A stretch of 64,000 bases of DNA from Nautilus pompilius. Its lineage: Eukaryota > Mollusca > Cephalopoda > Nautilida > Nautilidae. A program made the position numbers and the translations under genes. This document shows positions 35,048 through 48,083 of this stretch, piece after piece; the stretch's first letter is position 1; each line of letters begins with the position of its first letter. The notes below the pieces were generated by a model, which saw only the letters and a program-made list of their open reading frames with translations, made no database searches and was not told where the DNA came from. Location: assembly GCA_018389105.1 (NCBI GenBank), contig JACATO010001559.1:124001-188000 (forward strand), written 5' to 3'.

Positions 35048-37030
35048 ATCAACTTAATTAAACTACTACGGGACATAACATCAGAGTTTACTCAGGTACG
35101 GGTATGCAATCTTCTCTTTACGGCGAAATGACCCAATGGTGAGAAAATTGAATTGATACTCTGAACTTTAAATATATAAGATATTTTTTTAATCCATGTC
35201 TGTCTGCTTGTTTCTTTTTTTACGGTTCATTAATTCTGCTGGTTTAATCTAGGATCTAATTCTACCTAAGAATGTTTCCATATACACAAAAATCACGTAA
35301 AGTAAGCAGTACACTTGTGCGCTCCATTTATTCTGATGAAGAAAGTAAAATGTATACATCTCAGCATTCCATCGTTGTTGTTTTAAGTGTGTGTGAGCAA
35401 TTAGCCGTGACGTCTGCACATGCCTGAGTTCCTTGCAATGAAGTGAACGTCACGCCCGACTTTCAACATCGCTGTAGCAATGCCAGCGATTGCGGTAAGC
35501 AATAATTTTTCCAAAAAACTCCCTAGGTTAACGTGCATGGACTGTAGAACAGCTTTCTTCGCCCTTCCTTTCACGATCTGTAATCTAAGGCAGCCACCAA
35601 CTGGTCTCGAAGGCGCCAGTACATTGCTTCCTCATGTTCACTTTACGAGTTGGGAGCGACACTTGAACCTGGGTGCAATGCAAGCTATTTCACCAATGCG
35701 CGAAGCGTAACCATTGTGTGGTTGTAGTTGCACGTGACAACAGTTAGCTGCACTTTTCTCGTGTTTATTATCTCCCCTTCTCGAGGGGGTGTGTCGTAAC
35801 GTTTGGATGTATGGCGGAGCTGCACCGATTTACCGAGTCGTAAACAATAGCTTCCGGTGGCGCTCGCTCGTCGGCTACTATTAAAAATCAATCAGGATAG
35901 AATTTAATAGAACCCCCCCACCCGGGACAATGTCGTGGTATTCAAGAAGAACAGCTTAAATTCCAACTGAAATGCGATATTTTTTTCAGCAGTTTGAAAT
36001 TCATTCGCTGCGTCTGCCTCGCGAATAATCTGCTACAGACGATGATAATGCCGTGGGCTGTCAAAGTACAGTAAATGTCAAATGGTGGTGGCCATAATTC
36101 TAAACGTGATGGCGAGAATAAAGTAGGAAAGCTTGAGAGGTTCTTACACTAGGCGATGAGGCGTCGATCATGAAGTCATCTTTAATGGTAAAATAAAGAT
36201 GACTTAATGCGATGAATTTACTCAGACTTGGTATAAGTTAAAAACTGTCTCGGCTTATATCAAGTTTGAAAGTTGTATCGACGTATTAAGTCAAACATAT
36301 CTGCATTCTAACACCTCGGTGATGATTTTGGTGATTTCCACTCACACAACTTAAAACTACAACAAAATAATTCAATTTTAAAATCTTATAATCGCTTAAA
36401 CAGTTGCTGGGATACACTGAATGTAAAGTCATTTTTACCTTATCTTTAGAGACTGACATTAAAGCCAAAGACAATCTTTACTTTGCATTTAAATTGCATT
36501 CATCATCTTTCAGATTAATGTCATAAGGATACATGGTAAGTATATAGTTCTTTGCTTCTTATTATTAGTTATTAAAATATTATACGTGTCTTTTTGGTTT
36601 AGAAGAAAGTACTCTTTTAATAAATATATTAGTCTGTTCAAAGAACTAATCTGATTCGGTAAGATATAAACAATATTAATTGTAAAATGTATTCTTAATT
36701 TCATATATAGCTACAGTCGAAATGATATTAATAATTATTTATTTGTATAAATATATGGGGTATAATACTTTAGCAGATTGTCTATTGTGTGTAACGATGT
36801 AAATAGTGCAATTTAAATTTGTTCATTACATTTTAATATTTAAAAAACTATGGACTTGTAAAAAACGTTTATCAAAAGTACTTATATATAAATAAGCGTA
36901 ACCAGAACAGGAAACAGATTTTTTTCCAAACCATCCACTAAATAGCAGTAATCGGAAATTGAGAGATACTGGAAGTTGGACATTATACTGAATTCAGTTG
37001 TAAGAGAACAAAATACTCAGAAGTTATAGT
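35048..37030. other. AT-rich intergenic interval
   Basis: ATTGCG|GTAAGC at 35493 follows a short ATG segment (MPAIA) and is donor-like without other support. On the minus strand, a degenerate tRNA-like B-box GGTTCAAGTG (complement of 35660-35669) with a D-arm-like stretch near 35690 may be an eroded SINE head. A 12-bp hairpin is listed separately. Confidence 0.4.
36173..36205. other. Perfect 12-bp inverted repeat with 9-nt loop
   Basis: The arms AAGTCATCTTTA (36173-36184) and TAAAGATGACTT (36194-36205) match exactly. It may be a remnant of a small palindromic MITE or an RNA hairpin. No target duplication was found. Confidence 0.6.
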
Positions 37031-40000
37031 AAATGTATTTCTTTTTGTGAGGTGGTGGTGCAATTGTTGGGGTATGTGTGTGAAGTTGCAAGTGTGTGGT
37101 GGGAGCTGGGGTCGGTTCCACGACCGGCCGCCTCAGCTGTTTATAATTGAGGCCTTATTTCGACCTGTATTATATATTTTTTTAGTGTTAGTGTACCTCA
37201 TCCTAGCGAGAGCATCGGGCTACCCAACTCCTTAGCCAAATTACCACATGGATTGTATTAAAAGTGGTTCACAATTTCTGCCGGCTGGGTGTCTCTTTAG
37301 GACTGTATGGAGCCGGCATATCATCTGCGGAAAGCCATCTGATGATCCCATCTGGTAGTGCTCGCCACTTCTTGGTCACGACCACGAGATGCTCAGCTAG
37401 AAGAGAAGACCCAGGAACACGGCTGGTCGGTCACCTCACTCTATCGCGGTGGTGGTGCAGCCGTAACACTAACCCTGTGAGCGCTGGTAATGTTTTCCTG
37501 GTGTCGAAGATTGGTGAAGAAGCAGGACTGTCCGTCTCAGAATATCATCCAGGCATCTCTGATCGTTTGAAGAACAAGCAATAAAACTCATTCGGCTAGC
37601 CACAACCCCCCCTAACACAGTTACATCGCCTCACACCGCGACGATCGTGCCCCCGACATCCCTACACAGGTAACCTGCCATCTCAAAATCCGCCGATTTT
37701 CGTGAAAGGACAACACCTGCTGCCGTTAGATCCTTGCCGAATGATCCCAATCCAATCGAGTATTGTCGATGACGACAGCTGAAAGAGACACCAGCTTCTG
37801 GCACGTTGGTCTGAACATTCCCCGACTACCAGCAAATGCCGGCGGATGTGGGTATCAGTGACTGACCACTATGTTCTGCTGGACCAATTCTCTGATCATC
37901 CGTTCAGCATGAGAATCTGTATAATAGGACGAAGATTTATTTCCACGCCTGTCGTTGGCGTCCCCGGTCTGGCCGGCATAAGACAACTGATGACCGACTG
38001 ACTGCAGTTTATATCGACGTCGATCCGCCTGGAACTATTATACATCTTGCCTACTACGGGGGGGGGTCTCTGGTCATGTGACATATTTTAATGAAATGCC
38101 GTTGTGGACTTCACTGCACAACTGATGTCGACAACATCGTACCCACAATTCAATATCCATAAACGCGACACACCTCGTGGAGCTTGAGACCGAGATATCA
38201 TAAGCTGCCGTGAGAACGTCTGCTGTCAGTGATGTTACTGAACGTATTTTTGTCAGATTTTATTTCCACGAGTCGGCAAATACCTGAGAGTAGTCTACAC
38301 TTCATCCATTCGTAATTATTTTAATAAAATGTACCCTAGACTTCAATATCCCTAGATCTGTACGTCCAGTATATAGAAAGGTTAACAAAGGGCAGCCATC
38401 TGATGTCCTAAACTGATCGGAGATTTGCCTACTTCAGAGTAGAAGTCACCAATCAAATCTGTTTGGGGAGATAGTTGAACACTCGAGTCACCCGAGCCCT
38501 TCTTCTCAACTAAGCAACGCCTTTCGTCCTGACGGCAGCCATTCTGGTTATTCTGGGAAATCGTTGTGTCAGAACTCCGTTTCGGACCAGTTCTTCCGCA
38601 GAAGAGAGAGGCCCAGAATGGCGAGGCCGGGACAGTTCGGTGTTATCTTACAAGGATATCGGTTCTTGCTAAAGATGGCTAAAAAACTCTTCGTCCCACG
38701 ACCAGAGGCGCGCTGGGCCGGAGAAGGATGTCCGAATACCTCGACAAGTGATATCTTCTCGAGAACCGCTTCGTTTCGATCCACGGCGCGTTTCGGGTTC
38801 TGTGTTCCGCATTTTTGCTGTTGCCTCCTTGATCAAGGCAAAAGTGTGCTGGTGAGCGAACTCTGGCGCCGCGGCCTCCCACTCAAGCGGACGCGGTTGG
38901 CAACGCCTGCGCACGTGACGGCCAGCAGCCGCGTGGGTGTGTGCGAAGAGAACTTGGATTCATAAACGGAAAGAAGTGGCGGGGCTGGGAGAGAAATAAA
39001 AGAAACGGAAGTATACTGTTAAAAAGAGAAGGGCTTTCTCTTTTAACACTTTGACGACGAAAAGAAAATAAACCGTTCGGGGATGACTTCGAGAATTTAG
39101 TCTGGAAGATGCTGCGCGAGCGTTGCCTGGCCGACAATATTTCAGTGAGTCCGGTATTACTGGAGCCTAAAAACGGTAATTCAGTTCCACTGCTTTTGTA
39201 TCAACTGAAAGTCTACGGACGAAAATCTGTTCATTGAAGTCAAAAGAAAGGGCCAATTTCCGACCATTATAACTCGAACAGGTTTCGCATCCTTTCTTAT
39301 CATCCGGTATATTTATAAAAATGGCCGGAGCATCGCCGGAGTAACACTTTTCGTTTGTTATCGGAATGGCGGTCACTTCTCTGGGAGTCTTGTGATCTTT
39401 GCCGAAGTTTACAGGAAGTAGCCGAAATATTTGGGGGGTGGCGGCGGCGGCGGCGCAGTAGTCTGGTGGATAGTTGAGTGCACTGTCAGGGTTGGGTCCT
39501 GGTTTGAGAAGAAACCATGCAAGGCAGGTGCGCCAAGCCGAGTGGGTTCCAGCCAGGATTACGAACTCGAGCCATGCGTGAAATTCTTTCTATATCTAAA
39601 ATCTTTCTGGTCGTTAAGGGAACCGACCACGTCTACTAAATAGGACAAACACGGAGACGTGGTTAGCAACAACAGGATCCAAAGACGTTACGATTCAGCC
39701 ATCGGTTATTTTCGGCTTGTCCATTTCTGACCAGGGATAAAGTGCTTCCTTCTTACATTAAACATGAGCTGTTTCTTCTTTGAGTCTATTTATATAGAAC
39801 TAACGACTAAAGGTTTGCGATTTAACCAAGAAAGCCTTTTGCCAGGCTTTACGATATTTTATAGCACACATTGAAAATATTTAAAAAAAGGCACAACAAC
39901 GATAGCAAATGGATTTTCCTGGCTACTCAGCTGAACCGTATTGATCGATTAGTACGGTCCGATAACTAAGCAGTGGTACGCCCCTCACTCCCTCGGTGAA

Positions 40001-42370
40001 CTGCACGATCCGAAGACACGCATGCGCTATAAGCCTTAGTATTTCTGGTAACTTTGGATTTATTACTTGCATGGTTAGTAGAACAGTCAGGATGAACTAC
40101 TTAAACAAAGGCTATTCACTTTTATGTGTATCGTATGCTTTACACATTTATCCATTTTATACGTGGTGAACTGAGGGAGAGTTCCGGTTGCTTGGGTGTC
40201 TTCTTCCTTACCCGCTGCTCGCGCAACAAGCGGTGGGTTTAGGGAAGAGGTGAGTACAGACTTCTTGCAACAGGGTCTAGTCTCTGAAAACATCTTGGTG
40301 TTTAACTCTACGAGCTCTAGCATCAGTGGGGGGGACCTGTTCTGTCTTCGTCGTGTGACTCGCCTATTGTTTGATTTGTTAGTAGGGCAGCCCAAAAATG
40401 TCCCGGCCCCTCACTTTCCCCAATACCCCCTACCCTTCAGGTAGGCATGAAGATGCTGCGGATCACTGCAGAGATGCATGAAATGGCACCATTTTCCTCC
40501 AGGTTACCGCATTTAGAGACGTGCTATCGTTACTTATGACAGTGTACTCTGTGCAAGGAAATAATCTTAAAATGCACTACAAGACTGGGCTGAGCAGATC
40601 CTTGTATCACTCTTCATCTTACGCGTCTTAACAATTTCACCCACTTCAGTAAATTAATTATTCTATATGAGAAATTTAGGGGCTTGGACCACAATTCCTA
40701 AATCTTCACTCTCTGCTGGAAATTAAAAAAACAAACTATGTGTTATTTAGTCGCGACAGTGAACTCGTGTAGGGCGGGGGTCCCACAAATGAGCAATCAT
40801 CTCACTACAACTCTTGGTCCTGAACTCGGCCCCTATATCCTTTAGACATCGCTAGTGTGTTCGATTACCCCGTATCATCAAAGTGGCTGGTAACAGAATG
40901 GATGCCAACTACTAGGTTCGGTGGGACGGAATCAGAAAAATGTGACACTATTTTAGCCTGGGCTCCCTGCCACTGCGTTTCGTAAAGAAAAGTACCTCTA
41001 CACCAGAGTGCTCAGTTCACCAGAGGGCGCCACATTTCTTCTCCCGTTACGTCATCTCACAGTTTAACCCATCCTATCAAATCCCTTATGTCGCTGTATT
41101 AAACCATTTATTTTATCAAAGTAATTTAAAAAAAGCGATGTTCCAAAACGGATTTCCTTTACATTCTTCAAGTATTTCGGTCATCGGTTTTCTTTGCTTT
41201 CTTTCTTGCTATCTAGTGAAATATTTTAATCAACATCAAAGGCTTGGAACAAATTGTTCATTTAAGTTTCGCTAAAAGTTCTGTTTGTAAACCAGTCCAC
41301 TTTGTCTTGAGTAGGTCCGTGGTAGCCAGCCATCTTTAATTGATCATCTGTGGCTGGAGCTGGAAACTACAACACCTATGTACTGTTCCGTTGGCTGGCT
41401 GGCGGCTTCCAGAAAATTCAAGACGCTAATATGTGGATTGATTGCAAAGCGTTCAGCGCGACTCGATTCTCGTCCTTTCTCCGGATGGGCTTCTAATGAC
41501 TTTCCTCGCAGACTCGGTCTCACGGAGGCTTCTTTTACGTTCAGTACGTGGTATTAAGCGAAACTGTAAAACCGCTGGCCGTTATTGTCGTAATATTGTT
41601 TTAACTTGTGCGCTTGGTCGCGTTCCAATGGTTCAGCCCGTGGAGCTGTTTCATCCGCGGAAGTTGTGCCCGCGCACCTTTTATGGTTTCTCGCTGTTGG
41701 AGAGCTTCGAGAACGTCAACAATTCAGAACCGGGATCACAACAACTGTCCGCCCGGGGGTAAACAAAAGCAGCGCCCGGGGGGAACCGCAGGTAAACAAA
41801 ACGAACCTACACTGAATTAATGTCGGGATGGAAGATCGGCTCCGGGGTCTGTTTCATTATTTGCCGCATGCGCCAGATGCTTTCAGGGGGGTCGCCGAAG
41901 ACGACATCTTAGTCTCGCTGGATCGCTTGACTTAATGGCGGTATCATGGTAGATGGAGGGAGGTCCGCGTCGCGCGCAGACCAGATAAAATCTCCCGCAC
42001 AAAGGCCGCCCCATCAAAGGGAGATCAAGTTTCGAGCATTAATATAATTAAATATCTGGGAATAACCGAGTTATATGAGAGTCTCCTTTATAATCCTTTC
42101 GCGGCAGCTTTTAATCTGTACTCGTATATCGAATGTAAGAATGCAGTCGTTTGTCACGTGGCAATGGTTTTTGGTACAGATCACCTTATTGCAGTCTCCG
42201 ACGAACCTTTATGGGAAAGCCTAATTATTCCACATATGCGTCTGGAACTTTCTCTGTTTTAGCACTGAAACCGAAATGTACGTAGTGGTAGGATGTACGT
42301 CAATGGCTCGGCGTTTCTTGATCCGCTCATTAACTTATTTTAAAATGTAACGGCTTTTTTAAATGTCAGA
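37031..42370. other. Intergenic interval with weak tRNA-like and CpG-rich patches
   Basis: Near 37053-37125, GGTGGTGCAATTG and GGTCGGTTCCACGACC look like an eroded A-box and T-arm. A similar weak tRNA-like stretch lies at 39457-39525. A CpG-rich patch at 38560-38940 contains CGCACGTGACG and may be a promoter. A strong pyrimidine tract plus CCTTCAG ends at 40440, but the exon after it is unclear. No gene can be named. Confidence 0.35.
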
Positions 42371-42379
42371 AGAAAATAT

Positions 42380-42535
42380 AGAGTACGACCACGACGCACA
42401 ACTATGACGTACGAGCACGACGCACAACTATGACGTACGACACGACTAGGCGTACGACCACACGCGCACAACTATGACGTACGACGCACACTATGGCGTA
42501 CGCCACGACGCACATATGCGTACGACGCCAACTTA
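42380..42535. repeat. Minisatellite F, unit about 26 bp
   Basis: About six degenerate units built on CACAACTATGACGTACGA with CGTACG palindromes; later units are progressively shortened. A 13-bp echo (CACAACTATGACG) appears alone at 58740-58752. Confidence 0.85.
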
Positions 42536-45500
42536 CGCGAAATTTGTCTTCTTGGTTGTCGTTGTGGACGTTCCCTTGAAATTAACCATAAAGACAGATA
42601 ATTATCACAGAAATTGTTGTTTTATTTTGTTGTTATAGGTTAAATTAAGTATACTTATCAACAGCTTTTAATGTTACATTCTAAGTTAAATAGATCGAAG
42701 ACAAATCATCCTTTAGCCTTTAATTTTTAAATACGATGCATGACATATTTATGTAAATTAAATAGAATTTCGTGAAATACATGATCTATTGTCGGTCGCA
42801 AATGATTTAAATAAAATAAAAAAAACACACACTTATATAAGGGCAACGGTAAGACGATACCTTTGGGCACTCGCAGCCTGTCTATACCGGATTTGCCTGG
42901 ACCAGCTCGGTCTCAATCAACCTGGCCTAGGTGAATCGAGAAACGTTGGTCGACTGCGGTGTCGAGCCTGGCTTCGTGCAGAATGGACATATTTCTTTAG
43001 GTTATCGCTGGAAGGGAGGGGGGGTGTGGCCTCTCGGAATCGATAGAAACGGAAAGATGTTCTGTTGTTTTCGGCGATTCAGCAGTGAAGCGAGTTAGAA
43101 AAAGAATTTAGCATACACTTCCAGAATCACCGACATTCCAGGTACCGCAAAGCGAGACTGAGAGAACATGCTCACCCTGGTACCAACGTGCGCAGTATCT
43201 TCTACGGTTAGTTTGCTACACTCCTTTTACTCTGTTTGCTTGTCTGTTTTAATTTACCCGCTTTACAAGTAATGAAATATGCAATTTCCATGAGATGACA
43301 TTTGTAATTTTTTCAAAATAAACTTTGTATCAGATATTTCTTTAACATCGCGCTTAATTTTGCGATAGCTGTTATTTTATTTCTAAAAAAAAAAAAAATT
43401 ATTATTACGGTCTTTTCTTATGATAACAAGCCCCACACTACTAAATCTTATCCTCTTTCCAGAGATCTCTGCTTCCTTTAACGTTGCCAAATTCTCGAAA
43501 ACGTCCCTTTCTCTTAAGATTTTTTACCTGTGGTAGTTTTCATAAATCATACATTCCGATCCTCCTCCACCAAACAGTTAACTTCTAAACAAAAGTCCTA
43601 CAAAACCACTTTTGGGTAAATATCTCCAAAAGATATCAATAAAAGGTTAAAATTTATATATATAAGATGTTTATCGTGACAAATAAGTTGCATTAAGTGA
43701 AAAAGTAGGTGCATAAGTAACATCATTATGTAGGTTGGTACTTTAATTTAAAAATATAAATTTTAGAAGCTTAATGGAGAGAGTAGAGGGAGATGTGGGG
43801 GGAGAGAGTAGAGGGAATTTTAAATAATTGTTAAAAGATGTTAATTTTTTAAATATTAATATTAGTTAGCAATGCGCACTGAATGGCCCGGGAAATTACG
43901 CTAGAGAAAGGCTTCTCTCAAGGAAGGACGTCTTACGAAAGCCCACACTTCCGCTGCTTTGTCCGAGAGGAAACACCTGTGTCCCGTTTAGTCTTAAGAG
44001 TTTCTGTGATGCGAGCCGTTTTAGGAGGTCTGTAGCTTGTCACACTGAATGTACACGTCTGCCCTGCTGCTTGTCACGTTGAGTTTACGCTGTCTGCGGG
44101 TTCGATTCGTCGAAAGTAGCTTATAGACGGAAAGACGCCACCATCCCATCGATACCGGCGCAGCCACACTGGATGCGCAGAGAGAAGCCACCTCGTGAAG
44201 CCGCTGTTAGGTAAACTCGAGACGTCATTCTGATGGCTAACGGCTGTTGCTGATTAATGTCACCCAGCTCTCAGGTGATCACGTCGCTCGCTTGCGGACC
44301 CTAAACCGAGGTACAATCTGAGACCAGCCGTATATGCATTCTACTAAACTTTTCCCACCTTATTTACTTTCTCTCAAACTGTGGCTAGCCAATAAAACCA
44401 GTATAATAAAAAGTCCGGAATGGTAAAACTTTTAATCTTTAAAGATGGCCCTCTAATTACATTAAGCGTCAGAAATATGTAAAACCTTTTTAAAAGTTCT
44501 TTTCCATTTGTGTTAAAATTGCGCTAGTATAAGGTAACTCCATCCCCGTAGTCACGTGAACGATTATCAGCCACTACTTAAACTTCAGATGCAAAATTTT
44601 GGTGCTTTAGCCACTTGTAGATCGCCATAACTATGTTTGCCGCAAAAAGAAACAATTTTATCGAGAGCAGTTATAGTGAAAATTACTGTCTCTCCAGTAG
44701 CCAGCCAGTGTCCTTAACAGGCAAAATAGCAACCAACTTGCTTGATTAGAGCTGTTTATAGAATCCATTATTTATTAAATAAACACTCCTATCTTTTGGC
44801 AATTTTGTTTTCACTTAATTATCGTTTCGCCTGCGATAAGTATATACTTTCTGCTGTTTATTTTAAAAAAAAATACATGTATTCTTTTTTATTTAACATG
44901 TGACGTTTTTACAGAATTACCTCCCCCTATGAACCGCTTTTTTTTTTTCTTGGAAGGGAAGACAACTCCATCTGTTTGTGGAAAACGTCATCGAAATCGG
45001 CGCAGTAACGATGCCGACGGACTTCGCCTTTCCGGGACTCGGTGACCCTCCGGGAACTCTCGCCGTTGGAAACAAGCAACCCGTAATTCCTCGTGTTGTG
45101 GGAGAGAAGATAAACGGGGGACTCGGCTAAGTTGATATCACTTTTCCCGGTCTTTATCAGATTTCTGGCGGCAGTGGCAGATAAGGCGACCGCCGGAGTC
45201 ACGTCGAGGTTCAGGGAAAATAAACGAAAAGCGAAATGATCAGCGGAACAAGAAAAGATAAACATCAAAAAGCAACGGCCATCAAACCGACGCCATTTTG
45301 CGTTAATTAAGGATGAGAAATACGGATTTCTCCATCTTCTCCTTCGTCGATGCGCAGATGGCGTCCAAAGGGGGGGGGGAGGAAAACCGTTTCTCTCTGC
45401 GCAGGTCGGCAGCCCACGAGAGACAGGGACAGTCTCCACGAATCGCCCGGCAGGTAGGCAAATTAAGCGAATGCCGTATAGAAGTGACCTCTCCACTAAA

Positions 45501-46299
45501 GGCGAGATACGGCAGCAACAGGAAGTGACGAGAAATACTCATCGTCACGTCTCTCTCTATCAAGTGGGTTATTCCACCATGATGGCTATGAAGATGTCAC
45601 CGAAGCTGGGGTCAGGATGTTTGCGAACGAGCAATCAGTTGTGCTATTATTTGGGATATGGGTTAAGTAATTGTATCATATTTGCAAATTATCGATTGCG
45701 TGCGTACAGGAAATAAGTTAATTAAATGCGCAGACAGCTATTATCTTACGCTTTTTGAAGTCTGAGTAGAAAGAGTGTGGGGGCTTCGGAATTCATATGG
45801 CCACCATGCAGTTCAGTGCACAACTGTGACGCAAACGAAGGAGACTTGGAGGGGGGGCGTTGCCAAAACTTATTCGACGAGCATCGATCGACAGTTCGAA
45901 TATACTGCTGTTTTCTTGAAACTAGCAATATAGATAGATTATTATAAACGTTGTTTAGCTATGAAACGGGACATATTTCCTTAATGAAACCGTGAATACT
46001 GCGGTCAAGCAACTCTAACAGTGCGGAAGTCTCTTCTTATGATAATGGTTGGCTCCCTCTGTCGGACGATGTCTCAGTTAGCCGTTGTATTTGTAGCGTT
46101 GATTTCTCTCCCTTTTTTGCGGATATGAGAAAATTCCGACGAGCGCTCGTACAAGTGTTTTAACGTTTACTCCAGTAGTAACAGCGAACGAAGACATCTC
46201 TATTATTATCCATTCTATGTAGCAGCTCGCTAGGCGTACCTTTTCCTCCACCTCGAGGAATCCCTTCTGTCCACGCTGGGTACGGTCACTTCCGTTAAC
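42536..46299. other. Intergenic interval with CpG-rich patch at 45.0-45.5 kb
   Basis: The patch is GC-rich and includes a 189-codon minus-strand open frame (44927-45496) that starts with GTG. On the + strand, a segment beginning with an ATG at 45358 (MASKGGGEENRF...) runs to the donor-like CGGCAG|GTAGGC at 45452. Either could be a first exon; neither has a recognisable domain. The rest is AT-rich and featureless. Confidence 0.35.
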
Positions 46300-46901
46300 G
46301 CTGAGTGATCAGCTAACTGCCCGACGTTGCGAGCAAAAACATAACTAAATTGTGACCGCCACCCCCCGGAGAGCCGGGTTTTTTGATTGGCTCCCGCGAG
46401 TTATGACGTTGTCCAAACCACTTCAGCTTCCGTCGTCTCGCCATCAGTAGTTCGCGTCGGCCGTAGAGATGCATTTACTTCTCTTTTTTTTTTTTTTGAA
46501 AACTCCTCGTTATGGGGAGGAATCGCCGAAAGAATTACATCTCCAAATGTGTTGTTGTTTTTTGGCTGCTCTTAAAGTATGTACTGCTTTCGTTGACCGG
46601 GATAGGCGCGCGGCACAGAGAGGAGGGGGGGGGAGATGGAGAGAGAGAGAGAGACCGAAGGTTTCCCGAAGCCAGATTTTGTTTTGGCGCCAGATGTTTT
46701 CTTTTTTTTTGCTTTTAGATTTGACAGATTTGCATTGGTAATACAACCCTGGTAACTTGCAGCAACTTTCCCTCTCCTGTTTTAATCGGGGGCCGCCAGA
46801 GTTATCTTCCCTCTCTCCGAGCCAGTTCTGGCGGACCTCTGCACACCATTTCCCTCTGGTTTATTTCTTCACGTCTCAAACCTCGATGTTCCGAACTTTC
46901 G
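46300..46901 (+). promoter_or_regulatory. Candidate promoter and first-exon region
   Basis: A CpG-rich stretch leads to ATGTTCCGAACTTTCG followed by the consensus donor GTAAGT (GT at 46902). The coding part would be only 16 nt (MFRTF plus one base), so most of exon 1 would be 5' UTR. The donor is among the best in the window. The TSS is not identifiable. Confidence 0.3.
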
Positions 46902-47092
46902 GTAAGTCGCGCTTGAGATCGCTCACTACCTGGCATCTCACCACGAGCTTGTAATAGTTAGATACTTACACATCAGAATCAGACCACACTTTCCCGTGGT
47001 GATGCCGTCGCTAGCAGAGCCGCCGACACTGGAATAATTCGATATGCATAGTGTTATAAAAGCTCGAAAATAGACAGACTTCTGCATATGAG

Positions 47093-47755
47093 AGTTGTCT
47101 GACAGTCGCATAGTTATAGACATGTTAACTGTAACATCATCAGCATCGGGAATGGACAGTAGGCAATCACACTCTATGATCCATGATAGCTCAAGAAGAA
47201 AAGGTCTGCGTGAATTGGTCTCCTATAATTCTTCCACGCCTGGTGGTGTCGGAGGACAACTGGCTCATCTCCCCCCTGAAAAACGAGAACTCTTCATCTT
47301 TAAATGTGAGATGAAACCGGAACTACGAGGACTTATCAGAAAGTTGCAGGAACGGGCCTAGTACGAGTAGATAACTACAAACTTGGCTATTGCCACTGTT
47401 TATATTGTGCCATATAAGACAGGTACTCTTGCATTAGACTCGTCAGTCGTTAGAGCGGAGTTGGAATTGACACAAGTGTTACACAAAAAAGCTGGAAAAT
47501 TTGTCACAGACGCAAGGCCTGATTCTGTTGAAAATGACAAAGGCAGAGAGGGCAGCCCAAGGACAAGCCGGATTGAAGACACTGCAAAGCCTCGTTCTCA
47601 GTAGCATGACTGCGACGTTGGGCCGGCAGCTCGTACAGTTCCTGTCGGGTAGTGATTACGGAAGATTTGTAAATGCGTCGCCTGGCGGTACATTTTGCTC
47701 CCAGGACAGTAATACGAGTAGTAACAGCGCCGACTTGATAAACGCAGAGATTTGA
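47093..47755 (+). CDS. Candidate coding exons, unknown protein
   Basis: From 47093 a frame reads MLTVTSSASGMDSRQSHSMI and continues to two close stops at 47359 and 47365. A possible 117-bp intron (donor AAAT|GTGAGA at 47306, acceptor ATAAGACAG ending at 47422) would remove both stops and keep the frame, which then runs to 47604. A second frame (47534-47755) reads MTKAERAAQGQAGLKTLQSL and is equally protein-like, ending shortly before an AATAAA near 47811. The two readings conflict over 47534-47604, so this may be alternative splicing, a frameshifted pseudogene or coincidence. No family is recognised. Confidence 0.25.
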
Positions 47756-47968
47756 GACCAGCTGCGAGGGAAAAAAAAACCAGCCATCTTGGAACGAATC
47801 ATCACATGGAATAAAACGTGGGTTTACCTGTACGCCGTCGAGAAAGAGACCCAGATTCGTGGAAGTCGCTAAGTTCCCTGACGGCAGACAGATAACAACG
47901 TTATCGTCTACAAAAACCGTCCGTGATTTATTAACGAATTGTAGCTCTCTATATTACTGCCGCACCAC

Positions 47969-48083
47969 GTGACTTCCTGCTGTTTCACAGTATGAGGTGA
48001 CTTCCTGCTGTTTCACAGTATGAGGTGACTTCCTGCTGTTTCACAGTATGAGGTGACGACTTCCTGCTGTTTCACAGTATGAG
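47969..48083. repeat. Minisatellite G, four 28-bp units
   Basis: Four near-identical units each contain GACTTCCTGCTGTTTCACAG followed by TATGAGGT; the last has a 3-bp insertion (GAC). Uniformity suggests recent expansion. Confidence 0.95.

Noticed and set aside
44927..45496. 189-codon minus-strand open frame
   Set aside because: It starts with GTG, has no recognisable domain, lies in GC-rich DNA, and about one such length is expected by chance in this window.
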